64,000 nucleotides of DNA. It comes from Silvania hatchlandensis (lineage in GTDB: Bacteria; Pseudomonadota; Gammaproteobacteria; Enterobacterales; Enterobacteriaceae). The position numbers and the translations under genes were made by a program. The stretch lies in NCBI RefSeq assembly GCF_025564065.1, contig NZ_JAMGZK010000052.1, positions 186,001 through 250,000 of the forward strand, in the 5' to 3' direction. Below the pieces are notes generated by a model that was not told the DNA's origin, did no database searches, and saw nothing but the letters and a program-made list of their open reading frames with translations. This document shows positions 7,881 through 17,743 of this stretch, piece by piece (within the stretch, counting starts at the first letter, position 1; every line of letters starts with the position of its first letter).

Positions 7881-10121
7881 TCAGAACTGCGTATTGACAC
7901 TCATATACCATGTACGGCCTGGCTCGTTATAGGTATAAGCCCCCGCACCGTACATGTACGCGCCAGTCGCGGTATTCCCGGTGGTCTGGGCGTTACCCGC
8001 ACGCCATACGCGCTTGTCGAAGACGTTATCCACGCCGCCGGTCAGGCTGACGTATTTGGTCACGTCCCAGGTCGCGCTCATGCCCACGATGCTGTACGGA
8101 CTGACTTCATCCAGCTCAGAACCGGTCGCCGGTTGGCCTTTGTAGTTGTACTTCTTCGGCTGCTGCTTGCCGTACCAGGTGAAGGTAGACTGCACTGACA
8201 GATCCTGCTGTACCTGCCAGCTCAGGGTCGAGTTCAGCGTGTACTCCGGGATGATCGACAGACGGTCGCCGGTCTCTTTGTTCTTACTCTGCAGCATGTA
8301 GGTGATGTTGTTAGTCCAGTTAACCGCATCGCTGACCGGTACGTTCAGCGTACCTTCCAGACCTTCAACTACCGCTTTTGGCACGTTTTCCCACTGGTAG
8401 ATATCCGTTTTGGTTTTGCCGAGTGAGGTCTGACCCACTGGCGCGTAACCGGCTTCAATCTTGTCGCGGTAGTCGTTACGGAACCAGGTCACGCCCGCCA
8501 GCCAGCCGTCGCGTTTCCACTCCAGGCCAATCTCTTTGTTGATGCTGGTTTCGGCTTTCAGATCCTCGTTACCCAGCATGTAGCAGCCGACGCCGTCGGC
8601 GCTGGCGTAGCAACCCTGGCCTTTGCTGTACAGCAGGTAGTTCGGGTTGGTCTGGTACAGACTCGGCGCTTTATAGGCGCGGGCGATACCCATTTTCAGG
8701 GTAAAGTCGTCGCCCAGGCCCTGAGACAGGTTCAGCGACGGGCTCCAGTTGTTACCCACCACCGAGTGATGATCGAAGCGCAGCGCCGGGGTCAGCATGG
8801 TGCTGTCGGTCAGCTCCATGTTGTTTTCGGCAAACAGAGAGAAGATCTCCGCATCGGAATACGGGCTGCGATTGTTGTCGATCCCCGGAACCGCGCCACC
8901 CTGCAGGGCCTGGCCGTTGGAGGACATGTCCTTCATACGCTGCTGATCCCATTCGGTGCCCAGGGTCAGGTTCTGGTTCACGATAAAGTCGATCGGCAGG
9001 TTGATTTCGCTGTGCAGCATCACGTCGGACAGGTCGGTATCGGTAAACTGGTTGCTGTTAAACAGCCCTTCCAGACCGCCCGCCAGCCCTTCGCCCAGAC
9101 GCGAGTTGCGGGTGTGCTCGTACTGCGCCCAGTTGCTGGTGGTGATGCCGTTATCCCAGCCGCCGTTCCAGGTCACGGCGAAGTTCTGCCGATACAGACG
9201 GTTGGTCTCTTTGCCGTAGTTTTGCTTCACCAGGCCACTGCTGCTGTTGTCATTGTTGGTGTTCTGCGTGTCGCCGGCGTACAGGTTGTTCTGACGGCTG
9301 TAGCCCGCTTCAAACTGCAGGGACTGCATCGGGGCAAAGTCCCAGCGCAGCACGCCGTTAACGTCTTTATTTTCAACCCCTTCACGCCCGGCGGGCAGCG
9401 TATCGGCATAGGCGCCGGTACGTTCAGACTGATGGCCTTGGTTGATATCCCACGCGTCGGCCTGGGTTTTATCAAGGTTGCCGTATAAGCGGAAGCTGAA
9501 ATCCCCGCCCAGCGGGCCGTTGAGGCTAAAGTTGGTGCGTTTGGTGGAGCCCTCTTCTTTATGCTCAGGGGCATTCAGATAGGTGTTCCAGGCGCCATGC
9601 CACTCGTTGCTGATTTTTTTGGTGATGATATTCACCACGCCGCCCGCGGCGCCGTTGCCATAACGTGCGGCGGCCGGGCCACGGATCACTTCAATGCGCT
9701 CAACCATCTCTGGTGGCACCCAACCGGTATCGCCCCGGGTGTCACGTTCGCCGCGCCAGCCCAGACGGATGGAGTTGCGGCTGGTGACGGGCTTGCCGTC
9801 AATCAGGATCAGGGTGTTTTCCGGGCCCATTCCGCGGATATCAATCTGGCGATTGTTACCGCGCTGGCCGCTGGTGGAGTTGCCGGTCAGGTTCACGCCC
9901 GGCATAGTGCGGATGATCTCAGCCACATCGCGTGCAGGCGGGTTTTTACGGATCTGATCGGCGGTAATGGTCGACACGCCCGGCGCCTGCAGGTTCTGCT
10001 CGGCGGCGGTGATCACCATCGTATCTTCTGTTGCGGCGGTGTCGGCGGCCATGGCCGGCAGTGCTACACCGTAGATCCCCAGATTGACCAGTAAGGCCAG
10101 AGAGTGAAGCTTGTTATTCAT
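7881..10121 (-). CDS. fepA: ferric enterobactin outer-membrane receptor
   Basis: A TonB-dependent 22-strand barrel receptor of 746 residues, the E. coli length. A signal peptide ends at ALPAMA-A and the TonB box DTMVITAA follows. The plug domain carries RKNPPARDVAEIIRTMPGV and the NRQIDIRGMGPENTLILIDG segment; the protein ends in a C-terminal aromatic strand (YMSVNTQF) typical of barrels. The chosen ATG gives a clean signal peptide; a start 14 codons upstream does not. It imports Fe-enterobactin with TonB-ExbBD energy. It is divergent from fes over a Fur-box region. Confidence 0.97.
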   Translation of the reverse strand: MNNKLHSLALLVNLGIYGVALPAMAADTAATEDTMVITAAEQNLQAPGVSTITADQIRKNPPARDVAEIIRTMPGVNLTGNSTSGQRGNNRQIDIRGMGPENTLILIDGKPVTSRNSIRLGWRGERDTRGDTGWVPPEMVERIEVIRGPAAARYGNGAAGGVVNIITKKISNEWHGAWNTYLNAPEHKEEGSTKRTNFSLNGPLGGDFSFRLYGNLDKTQADAWDINQGHQSERTGAYADTLPAGREGVENKDVNGVLRWDFAPMQSLQFEAGYSRQNNLYAGDTQNTNNDNSSSGLVKQNYGKETNRLYRQNFAVTWNGGWDNGITTSNWAQYEHTRNSRLGEGLAGGLEGLFNSNQFTDTDLSDVMLHSEINLPIDFIVNQNLTLGTEWDQQRMKDMSSNGQALQGGAVPGIDNNRSPYSDAEIFSLFAENNMELTDSTMLTPALRFDHHSVVGNNWSPSLNLSQGLGDDFTLKMGIARAYKAPSLYQTNPNYLLYSKGQGCYASADGVGCYMLGNEDLKAETSINKEIGLEWKRDGWLAGVTWFRNDYRDKIEAGYAPVGQTSLGKTKTDIYQWENVPKAVVEGLEGTLNVPVSDAVNWTNNITYMLQSKNKETGDRLSIIPEYTLNSTLSWQVQQDLSVQSTFTWYGKQQPKKYNYKGQPATGSELDEVSPYSIVGMSATWDVTKYVSLTGGVDNVFDKRVWRAGNAQTTGNTATGAYMYGAGAYTYNEPGRTWYMSVNTQF

Positions 10122-10293
10122 TGTATGTCCTGCTTTTCGGTGCCGTATTCCCCATGGCTCCATTCCCTAACGGGTGAGGAGACGGCATGATATCGCCCGC
10201 AATTTGCGAAAACGCCTCGTTCCTGAGTCCGTACGCAGTGCAGGGCATGGCTATAAATTGTTCGCGCTTCCCACAGCGCGCCCATACGCTATT

Positions 10294-10341
10294 GCAAATG
10301 AAAATAGTTATCAATAATATTATCGATATTGTTTATCTTTT
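10294..10341. promoter_or_regulatory. Fur-binding region of the fepA/fes divergent promoter
   Basis: GCAAATGAAAATAGTTATC (10294-10312) matches about 14 of 19 positions of the Fur consensus. It is followed by further NATWAT-type hexamers up to ATTGTTTATC, as in extended Fur arrays. It lies between the fepA and fes starts, as in E. coli. Iron repression of both directions is inferred. Confidence 0.75.
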
Positions 10342-10376
10342 ATCAAAAAAACAGAACAGGTCTTGGGGTTAACTCG

Positions 10377-11582
10377 GTGACAACGCTGGAAGCGGGAAGC
10401 AATGCCTGGTGGCAGGCAAAAAAAGGGCCCGAAAGGGTGCCGGAAGGGGATCATTATAAAGTCACGTTCTGGTGGCGTGACCCCGGTGGAACGCAGCACA
10501 CCTCGCCGCTCAAACGGGTGTGGCTCTACATCACAGGTGTGACCGATCACCACCACAACGCCCGCCCGCAGACGCTGGTGCGCATTGCCGATACTGACAT
10601 CTGGCAGTGGCAGGGTGAGTTCAGCCCCAGTTGGCGCGGAAGCTACTGTTTTATCCCCTCTGAACATGACGACGATTTCGTTGAGTCAGTGTTTGCCACC
10701 GATCCGCCGGACCGCATGGCCCTGCGCGAAGGCTGGCGCAAACTGCTGCCCAACGCCATCGCCGATCCGCTTAACCCGCAGCACTGGCGCGGTGGACGCG
10801 GGCACCCGGTCTCGGCGCTCGAAATGCCGCAGGCCCCGCTGCAGCCCGGTTGGGATCGTCCCGACGCGTCGTACCCGCCACCCCAGTGCATCTCCTGGAC
10901 CAGCGAAAGGCTGGGCAATACGCGTCGGGTGTGGATCTTCACGAGTGGCGAGGCAACTCCGCACGAGCGCCCGCTGGCGGTGCTGCTTGACGGGCAGTTC
11001 TGGGCCGAAAGCATGCCGGTATGGCCCGCACTGACCGCTCTCACTCACAGCAATCAACTGCCGCCCGCCGTCTATGTCTTAATCGACGTTATCGACACCG
11101 CCCACCGCAGCCGCGAGCTGCCCTGTAACCCCGACTTCTGGCTGGCGGTGCAGGAAGAGCTCTTGCCAAAAATTCATGCACTCGCCCCGTTCAGCGACCG
11201 CGCCGATCGCACGGTGGTGGCCGGGCAGAGCTTTGGCGGCCTCTCCGCGCTGTACGCCGGGCTCAACTGGCCCCAGCGCTTTGGCTGCGTGCTCAGCCAG
11301 TCGGGCTCCTTCTGGTGGCCGCATCGCGGCGCGAACCAGGACGGCGTGATTATCGAACAGCTTAAAACCCAAAACCTGTCGGGGCAGGGCCTGCGCATCG
11401 TGCTGGAGGCGGGGCGACGTGAACCGCTGATTTACCGCGCCGCTCAGGCGCTGTATGCCGAACTACAGCACGCGCAGCCGCCGGTTGTCTGGCGTCCGGT
11501 TGACGGTGGACATGATGCACTTTGCTGGCGGGGAGGGCTGACGCAGGGGCTGATGACTCTCTGGCAGCCGCTTATTCAATAA
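10377..11582 (+). CDS. fes: enterobactin (enterochelin) esterase
   Basis: A 401-residue cytoplasmic esterase that hydrolyses the trilactone of Fe-enterobactin to release iron. The N-terminal carrier-like domain (AWWQAKKGPE, VTFWWRDPGG) precedes an alpha/beta-hydrolase domain with nucleophile elbow GQSFGG, DGQFWAE and the catalytic His in VDGGHDALCW. GTG at 10377 is chosen because GGGG lies 8 bases upstream and the N-terminus then aligns with E. coli Fes; an upstream in-frame ATG would extend into the Fur region. It is the first gene of fes-ybdZ-entF. Confidence 0.95.
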   Translation: MTTLEAGSNAWWQAKKGPERVPEGDHYKVTFWWRDPGGTQHTSPLKRVWLYITGVTDHHHNARPQTLVRIADTDIWQWQGEFSPSWRGSYCFIPSEHDDDFVESVFATDPPDRMALREGWRKLLPNAIADPLNPQHWRGGRGHPVSALEMPQAPLQPGWDRPDASYPPPQCISWTSERLGNTRRVWIFTSGEATPHERPLAVLLDGQFWAESMPVWPALTALTHSNQLPPAVYVLIDVIDTAHRSRELPCNPDFWLAVQEELLPKIHALAPFSDRADRTVVAGQSFGGLSALYAGLNWPQRFGCVLSQSGSFWWPHRGANQDGVIIEQLKTQNLSGQGLRIVLEAGRREPLIYRAAQALYAELQHAQPPVVWRPVDGGHDALCWRGGLTQGLMTLWQPLIQ

Positions 11583-11593
11583 CGGAGTCTGGT

Positions 11594-11806
11594 ATGGAAT
11601 TCAGTAACCCCTTCGACGATCCGCAGGGTTTGTTCGCCATTGTGCAAAACGGTCAGCAGCAGTACAGCCTGTGGCCGCAGCAGTGCGCCTTGCCCGACGG
11701 CTGGCGCGTGGTGTGCGAGCCGCAGTCGCAGGAGGCGTGTCAGCAGTGGCTTGTCGCCCACTGGCAAACCCTTATCCCGGCCCATTTTGCACAGGTGAAA
11801 TCATGA
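11594..11806 (+). CDS. ybdZ: MbtH-like protein of enterobactin synthesis
   Basis: 70 residues of the MbtH family, which bind the adenylation domain of NRPS enzymes and aid its folding and activity; here the partner is EntF. The family core NPFDDPQGLFAIVQN and SLWP...LPDGW are present with the invariant tryptophans. Its stop overlaps the entF start (ATGA), so the two are translationally coupled. Confidence 0.95.
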   Translation: MEFSNPFDDPQGLFAIVQNGQQQYSLWPQQCALPDGWRVVCEPQSQEACQQWLVAHWQTLIPAHFAQVKS

Positions 11807-14800
11807 GCGCACAACATCCTCTCGTTGCCGCCCAGCCGGGGATCTGGATGGCGGAACAGCTTTCCGACCTGCCCAATGCCTGGAGTGTGGCGCATTACGT
11901 CGAGCTGAACGGCCCGCTTGACGCCCCACTGCTGGCGAAAGCGGTGGTGGCGGGCATGATGCAGGCCGATACCCTGCGCACCCGTTTTGCCGAAGATAAC
12001 GGCGAAATCTGGCAGTGGGTGGACGACGCGTTCCAACTGCCGGAGCCGCAGATTGTCGATCTGCGTGCCGACGCCGATCCGCACAGTGCCGCGCTGGCGA
12101 CAATGCACGCCGATCTGAATCAGAATCTGCGCGTCGACAGCGGGCAGCCGCTGGCCTTCCATCTGCTGATTCAGGTGGCGGATAACCGCTGGTACTGGTA
12201 TCAGCGCTATCATCATTTAGTGGTGGATGGCTTCAGTTTCCCGGCCATTACCCGCCAGATCGTGGCTATTTACCGCGCCTGGTCGCAAGGCGAAACCATG
12301 CCAGCGTCCCCGTTTACCCCGTTTGCCGAAGTGGTGGAAGAGTATCAGCGCTACCGCGACAGCGAGGCCTATACCCGCGATGGCGCATTCTGGGCTGAGC
12401 AGCGCAAACATCTGCCGCCGCCGGTGTCGCTCTCCAGCGCACCGTTGCCGGGACGCGCGGCCACCACTGACATTCTGCGCCTGAAGCTGACTGCTGACCG
12501 CCGCGCATTCAGCAAGCTGACCCATGCCAGCCAGACCCAGCCAACCGATCTGGCCCTGGCGCTGGTGGCCCTGTGGCTCGCCCGTCTGACCGGGCGCATG
12601 GATTATGCTGCCGGTTTTATCTTTATGCGCCGAATGGGTTCTGCGGCGCTGACCGCGACTGGCCCGGTGCTCAACGTGCTGCCGCTGGCCGTGAACATCA
12701 ACCCGCAGGAAACCCTGCCGGAACTGGCCCAGCGGCTGGCCGGACAGATGAAAAAAATGCGTCGCCACCAGCGTTACGACGCCGAGCAGATCGTTCGCGA
12801 CAGCGGGGGATCTGCCCGGGATGAAGCGCTGTTTGGCCCGGTATTTAACGTCAAAGTGTTCGATTACCAGTTGGATCTCGACGGCGTACAGGCGGTGACG
12901 CATACCCTGGCGACCGGTCCGGTGAATGATCTCGAAATGGCGCTATTCCCGGATGAACAGGGCGGGCTGAGCATTGAGATCCTCGCCAACAAACAGCGTT
13001 ACGATGAAGCCGCTCTGGTGCGCCATGTCGAACGCCTGCATGCCCTGCTGGCCCAGTTTGCCGCCAACAGCGACCTGCGCTGCGGCGAGGCGGAAACCCT
13101 CTCTGATGACGAGTATCGCCTGCTGGAGAACATCAACCAGACTGCGGTCCCGCTGCCGCTGACCACCCTGAGCACGCTGGTAGCGGAGCAGGCTGCGAAA
13201 ACCCCGGACGCCCCGGCGCTGGCTGATGCCCAGTACAACCTGACCTATCGCCAGATGCGCGAGCAGGTAGTGGCTCTGGCGACGCTCCTGCGTGCACGCG
13301 GCGTCAAACCCGGCGACAGCGTGGCGGTGGCGCTGCCGCGTTCGGTGTTCCTGACCCTGGCGCTGCATGCCATCGTCGAGGCGGGGGCCGCGTGGCTGCC
13401 GCTGGACACCGGGTATCCCGACGACCGCCTGCAGATGATGCTCGAGGATGCGAAGCCGTCGCTGCTGATCGCCACCGACGACCAGCTCCCGCGCTTCAGC
13501 CATCTTCCGCTGGCCAGCTTTAGTTACAACACACTATTACCTGTGCTGGGTAGCGAACCGCTGCACCTGAGCACGCCGGAACAGACCGCCTATATCATCT
13601 TTACCTCTGGCTCCACTGGCCGCCCGAAAGGGGTGATGGTCGGACAAACCGCTATCGTCAACCGCCTGCTGTGGATGCAAAACCACTATCCGCTCACTGC
13701 ACAGGATGTGGTGGCGCAAAAGACGCCGTGCAGTTTTGACGTGTCGGTGTGGGAGTTCTGGTGGCCGTTCATCGCCGGTGCGAAGCTGGTGATGGCCGAG
13801 CCGGAGGCGCACCGCGATCCGCTGGCGATGCAGGCATTCTTTGCGCAGTACGGCGTGACCACCACTCACTTTGTGCCATCGATGCTGGCGGCGTTTGTCG
13901 CCTCGCTGACACCGGAAAATGCGGCCTGCTGCGCCAGCCTGAAACAAGTGTTCTGCAGCGGCGAAGCCCTGCCGACCGGGCTGTGTCGCGAGTGGGAACA
14001 GCTCACCCAGGTGGCGCTACATAATTTGTATGGCCCGACCGAAGCGGCGGTGGACGTCAGCTGGTATCCGGCATATGGCCCGGAACTGGCCGCCGTCGAG
14101 GGCAACAGCGTGCCGATTGGTTTCCCGGTGTGGAACACCGGCCTGCGCATTCTGGACGCAATGATGCGCCCGGTGCCATTCGGTGTGGCGGGCGATCTGT
14201 ATCTCACCGGCATTCAGCTGGCGCAGGGCTATCTTGGCCGCCCGGACCTGACCGCCAGTCGCTTTATTGCCGATCCGTTTGCCCCCGGCGAGCGCATGTA
14301 CCGCACGGGCGATGTGGCCCGCTGGCTGGACAACGGCGCGGTAGAGTATTTAGGTCGCAGCGACGATCAGCTTAAAATTCGTGGTCAGCGCATTGAGCTG
14401 GGCGAAATCGACCGGACGATGCTGGCCCTGCCGGACGTGGCGCAGGCGGTGACCCATGCCTGCGTGATTAACCAGGCGACAGCCACCGGCGGCGATGCCC
14501 GCCAGCTTGTGGGCTACCTCGTCTCTGAGTCTGGCCTGCCGCTGGATCGCGACGCGCTGCTGGCGGAAATGAAAACCCAGCTGCCGCCGCATATGGTGCC
14601 GGTGGTGCTGCTGCAACTCAGCGACCTGCCGCTCAGCGCCAACGGTAAGCTGGATCGCAAGGCGCTGCCGCTGCCGGAACTGACCGTAAAAACCCCAGGA
14701 CGCGCGCCGGAAAGCGAAGCGGAACACGCAATTGCGGCGGCGTTTTCCACGCTGCTTGGTTGTGAGATCAACGATATCGAGGCCGATTTCTTCGCCCTCG

Positions 14801-15672
14801 GCGGTCACTCGCTGCTGGCAATGCGTCTTGCCGCCAGCCTGAGCCGCCACTTTGCCCGCCAGGTCACGCCCGGTCAGGTAATGGTGGCGTCGACGGTGGG
14901 CAAACTGAGCGCCTTACTGGCATCAGGGATGAGCGACGAGCAGGCCCAGCGCCTGGGTTACGAGAACATTCTGCCGCTGCGCGAAGGTGATGGCCCAACG
15001 CTGTTCTGCTTCCACCCGGCTTCCGGTTTTGCCTGGCAGTTCAGCGTGCTGGCCCGCTATCTCAGCCCGCGCTGGTCGATTACGGGCATTCAGTCACCGC
15101 GACCAACGGGCCCGATGCAGCAGTGCGCCACGCTGGATGCGGTGATCGATGAGCATCTGGCGACGCTCTTAGCTCAGCAGCCGCAGGGGCCGTATTATCT
15201 GTTTGGCTACTCGCTTGGCGGGACGCTGGCACAGGGCATTGCCGCGCGTCTGCGCGAACAGGGTGAAGCGGTGGCCTTCCTCGGCCTGCTGGATACCTGG
15301 CCGCCGGAGACGCAAAACTGGAGCGAAAAAGAGGCCAACGGACTCGATCCGGCAGTTCTGGCTGAGATTGAACGTGAGCGACAGGCGTTTATTGCCGCCC
15401 AGCAGGGGCAGACCTCCAGCGAGCTGTTCACGGCAATTGAAGGCAACTACGCCGATGCAGTGCGTCTGCTGACCACGGCCCACAGTGCCAGGTTTGACGG
15501 CAAAGCCACGCTGTTTGTTGCCGAACGCACGCGAACGGTGGATCCTCAGGTCGCCTGGGCACCGTGGGTAGGGGAGCTGGAGGTGTACTGTCAGGATTGC
15601 GCCCACGTGGATATCATTTCCCCGCAGGCGTTTGAGACGATAGGGCCGGTGCTGAAGGGGATTCTGGGGTAG
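11803..15672 (+). CDS. entF: enterobactin synthase component F (NRPS)
   Basis: A 1289-residue non-ribosomal peptide synthetase with domains C-A-PCP-TE. The condensation motif HHLVVDG is near residue 137, the adenylation P-loop FTSGSTGRPKG near 600, and the carrier site FFALGGHSLLA has its phosphopantetheine Ser near 1003. The thioesterase nucleophile GYSLGG has Ser near 1137, with a late His in CAHVDII. It activates serine, condenses it with dihydroxybenzoate carried on EntB, and cyclises three units into enterobactin. The start overlaps ybdZ by four bases. EntD modifies it. All key motifs look intact. Confidence 0.97.
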   Translation: MSAQHPLVAAQPGIWMAEQLSDLPNAWSVAHYVELNGPLDAPLLAKAVVAGMMQADTLRTRFAEDNGEIWQWVDDAFQLPEPQIVDLRADADPHSAALATMHADLNQNLRVDSGQPLAFHLLIQVADNRWYWYQRYHHLVVDGFSFPAITRQIVAIYRAWSQGETMPASPFTPFAEVVEEYQRYRDSEAYTRDGAFWAEQRKHLPPPVSLSSAPLPGRAATTDILRLKLTADRRAFSKLTHASQTQPTDLALALVALWLARLTGRMDYAAGFIFMRRMGSAALTATGPVLNVLPLAVNINPQETLPELAQRLAGQMKKMRRHQRYDAEQIVRDSGGSARDEALFGPVFNVKVFDYQLDLDGVQAVTHTLATGPVNDLEMALFPDEQGGLSIEILANKQRYDEAALVRHVERLHALLAQFAANSDLRCGEAETLSDDEYRLLENINQTAVPLPLTTLSTLVAEQAAKTPDAPALADAQYNLTYRQMREQVVALATLLRARGVKPGDSVAVALPRSVFLTLALHAIVEAGAAWLPLDTGYPDDRLQMMLEDAKPSLLIATDDQLPRFSHLPLASFSYNTLLPVLGSEPLHLSTPEQTAYIIFTSGSTGRPKGVMVGQTAIVNRLLWMQNHYPLTAQDVVAQKTPCSFDVSVWEFWWPFIAGAKLVMAEPEAHRDPLAMQAFFAQYGVTTTHFVPSMLAAFVASLTPENAACCASLKQVFCSGEALPTGLCREWEQLTQVALHNLYGPTEAAVDVSWYPAYGPELAAVEGNSVPIGFPVWNTGLRILDAMMRPVPFGVAGDLYLTGIQLAQGYLGRPDLTASRFIADPFAPGERMYRTGDVARWLDNGAVEYLGRSDDQLKIRGQRIELGEIDRTMLALPDVAQAVTHACVINQATATGGDARQLVGYLVSESGLPLDRDALLAEMKTQLPPHMVPVVLLQLSDLPLSANGKLDRKALPLPELTVKTPGRAPESEAEHAIAAAFSTLLGCEINDIEADFFALGGHSLLAMRLAASLSRHFARQVTPGQVMVASTVGKLSALLASGMSDEQAQRLGYENILPLREGDGPTLFCFHPASGFAWQFSVLARYLSPRWSITGIQSPRPTGPMQQCATLDAVIDEHLATLLAQQPQGPYYLFGYSLGGTLAQGIAARLREQGEAVAFLGLLDTWPPETQNWSEKEANGLDPAVLAEIERERQAFIAAQQGQTSSELFTAIEGNYADAVRLLTTAHSARFDGKATLFVAERTRTVDPQVAWAPWVGELEVYCQDCAHVDIISPQAFETIGPVLKGILG

Positions 15673-15674
15673 TT

Positions 15675-15956
15675 TCCCCTCACCCTAACCCTCTCCCCAT
15701 AGGGGAGAGGGGATCGCACGGAGCGGTCTTTTCACCCTCGCCCCTTTGGGGAGAGGGGCTCGCACGGAGCCGTCTTTTCATCCTCGCCTCTTTGGGGAGA
15801 GGAGATCGCACGGAGCCGTCTTTTCATCCTGCCGCTTTGGGGAGAGGGGATCGCACGGAGCCGTCTTTTCATCCTGCCGCTTTGGGGAGAGAGGATCGCA
15901 CGGAGCTGTCTTTTCACCCTCGCCCCTTTGGGGAGAGGGCCGGGGTGAGGGGATCA
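15675..15956. repeat. 45-46 bp tandem repeat array inside a GGGGAGAGGG-type inverted element
   Basis: Five head-to-tail units start at 15714, 15760, 15806, 15851 and 15896, with periods 46, 46, 45 and 45. Each contains TCGCACGGAGCCGTCTTTTC followed by a CCTTTGGGGAGAGG-like half. The whole is framed by CCCCTCACCCTAACCCTC on the left and GGGGTGAGGGG on the right, the two ends of an element also seen at 26105-26221. The array fills the entF-fepC gap, where E. coli carries fepE. The units are identical repeats without unique spacers. Confidence 0.9.
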
Positions 15957-16754
15957 GACCGCACGTTTCCCCAGCGGTACCACCAGCGGCGTACCCGCCA
16001 CCGGATCGTCAATAATCATGCAGCGCATCCCGTAGATCCGCTCGATCAGATCTGGGGTCACAATCTCTTTTGGCGCACCCTCGGCCACAATCTTACCCTC
16101 GCGCAGGGCAATCAGGTGGGTGGCATAGCGGCACGCCTGGTTGAGGTCATGCAGCACCGCTGCCAGCGTATATCCCTGGGTGCGATTCAGGTCGCTTAAC
16201 AGCTCCAGCAGATCGATCTGATGACTGATGTCCAGCCAGGTGGTCGGCTCGTCCAACAGCATAATCGACGTTTCCTGCGCCAGCACCATCGCAATCCACG
16301 CGCGCTGGCGCTGTCCGCCGGACAGGGTATCGACGCTCTGCGCCGCCAGCGAGGTGATACCGGTGGCCTGCATCGCTTTGTTGACTGCCGCTTCATCTTC
16401 TTTGCGCCAGCGGGTAAACATCGGCTGGTGGGGATAACGTCCGCGTGCCACCAGCTCCTGCACGGTAATGTCCCCAGGCGTGGTGGCGTTTTGTGCCAGC
16501 AGCCCGACCCGTCGCGCTACCTCTTTACTGTTGAAGCGCTGGATCTGCTCCCCATCGAGAAACACGTTGCCGTGGATGGGCGTCATCAGGCGGCTCAGGG
16601 TACGTAGCAGCGTCGACTTGCCGCAGCCGTTGGGACCGATTATGGCGGTAAAGTGGCCGTCGGGTATCGCCACCTGCAGGTTCTCGGCCACGATTTTTTT
16701 GCCGTAGCCAAGGGTTAAATCGTCGCCGCGCAGGCGGGTTGCGGTGTGTGTCAT
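15954..16754 (-). CDS. fepC: ferric enterobactin ABC transporter ATPase
   Basis: A 266-residue ATPase of the iron-siderophore ABC family. Walker A GPNGCGKST, signature LSGGQRQRAW, Walker B IMLLDEPTTWLD and the H-loop VLHDLNQ are all intact. It powers FepDG. ATG at 16754 overlaps the fepG stop by four bases; the longer in-frame extension upstream is fepG sequence in another frame. It is the last gene of fepDGC and ends directly at the repeat array. Confidence 0.96.
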   Translation of the reverse strand: MTHTATRLRGDDLTLGYGKKIVAENLQVAIPDGHFTAIIGPNGCGKSTLLRTLSRLMTPIHGNVFLDGEQIQRFNSKEVARRVGLLAQNATTPGDITVQELVARGRYPHQPMFTRWRKEDEAAVNKAMQATGITSLAAQSVDTLSGGQRQRAWIAMVLAQETSIMLLDEPTTWLDISHQIDLLELLSDLNRTQGYTLAAVLHDLNQACRYATHLIALREGKIVAEGAPKEIVTPDLIERIYGMRCMIIDDPVAGTPLVVPLGKRAV

Positions 16755-17743
16755 TTCTTGCGGGACTCCTGAACAAGCAAGACGATAAGGTAGATCCCGC
16801 CAAGGCTGACCGTCACCACGCCCACCGGAAGTTGATAAGGCATAAACAGCTGCTGGGCGCAGAGATCGGCGGCCAGCAGCAGCAGTGACCCGCACAGCGC
16901 CGACTGGGTTAATCCCCAGCGGGCGGTGCCGCTCAGACGGCGGGCAATGTGCGGTGCCACCAGCGCGATAAAGGAGATCGGCCCGGCGATGGCGGTCGCG
17001 GCGGCGGTGAGGACGACCGCCACCAGCATCAGCATCAGCCGTGAACGCTCAACGCCGACGCCCAGCGCGCAGGCGCTGTCGTCGCCCATCTCCAGCAGGC
17101 GCAGGCGTTTCACCAGCAGCAGTGCGCAGACAAACATCAGCAGGATCAGCGGCGCGGCGGGCAGGGTTTTGGACCAGGTCAGGCCGTTGAGCGAGCCCGC
17201 GAACCACAGCCCGGCAGAGAGCGAGGTCTCAAGCGATGCCCGCAGCAGCAGCCAGGTATTAAATGCCATCAGCATCGCGCGCATCCCGATGCCGATAATA
17301 ATCAGGCGGAAGGTTTCGATCCCGTTGCGCCAGGCAAGCGCCCAGACCACCAGCGAAGTCAGGATCCCGCCCGCCATCGCCGCCAGGGTGATGGCCGTCA
17401 GATGCTGACCAAACAGCACCATCGCCACCAGCACGCCGCTCCAGGCCCCGGTGTTAAAGCCCATGATGTCCGGGCTGCCGAGCGGGTTACGCATCAGCGA
17501 CTGGAAAATCGCTCCGCTGATCCCCAGCGCAGCCCCCACCAGCAGGGCCATCATCACGCGCGGCAAGCGCCATTCGGTCACTACCAGGGTGATATTGCGC
17601 GGTGCGCTGCCGGTCAGGGCATTAAAGACCTGGCTGAAATCGAGCGTCACGGCGCCGCTTCGCAGGCTGATGATTGCCACGCCCAGGCTCACCAGCACCA
17701 GCAGCAGGCAGCTCCAGACTAAACGGCGGGAAGGGGCCATCAC
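16751..17743 (-). CDS. fepG: ferric enterobactin ABC transporter permease FepG
   Basis: A 330-residue FecCD-family inner-membrane permease, the E. coli length, with about nine to ten hydrophobic spans. It has the family segments SLMRNPLGSPDIMGFNTGAW and GPISFIALVAPHIAR, the latter being the ATPase-contact loop. Start is GTG at 17743 or ATG one codon later; GGAGG precedes both and the fepD stop overlaps them (TGATG). It forms the translocation channel with FepD. Confidence 0.96.
   Translation of the reverse strand: MMAPSRRLVWSCLLLVLVSLGVAIISLRSGAVTLDFSQVFNALTGSAPRNITLVVTEWRLPRVMMALLVGAALGISGAIFQSLMRNPLGSPDIMGFNTGAWSGVLVAMVLFGQHLTAITLAAMAGGILTSLVVWALAWRNGIETFRLIIIGIGMRAMLMAFNTWLLLRASLETSLSAGLWFAGSLNGLTWSKTLPAAPLILLMFVCALLLVKRLRLLEMGDDSACALGVGVERSRLMLMLVAVVLTAAATAIAGPISFIALVAPHIARRLSGTARWGLTQSALCGSLLLLAADLCAQQLFMPYQLPVGVVTVSLGGIYLIVLLVQESRKK

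Noticed and set aside
15732-15917. A minus-strand frame encoding a repeated basic peptide
   Set aside because: It is a by-product of the tandem DNA repeats; the periods of 46, 46, 45 and 45 do not keep a reading frame in general and no ribosome site is present.
15714-15941. Direct repeats at 45-46 bp period suggested a CRISPR array
   Set aside because: Adjacent units are nearly identical over their whole length and have no unique spacers; no cas genes are nearby.
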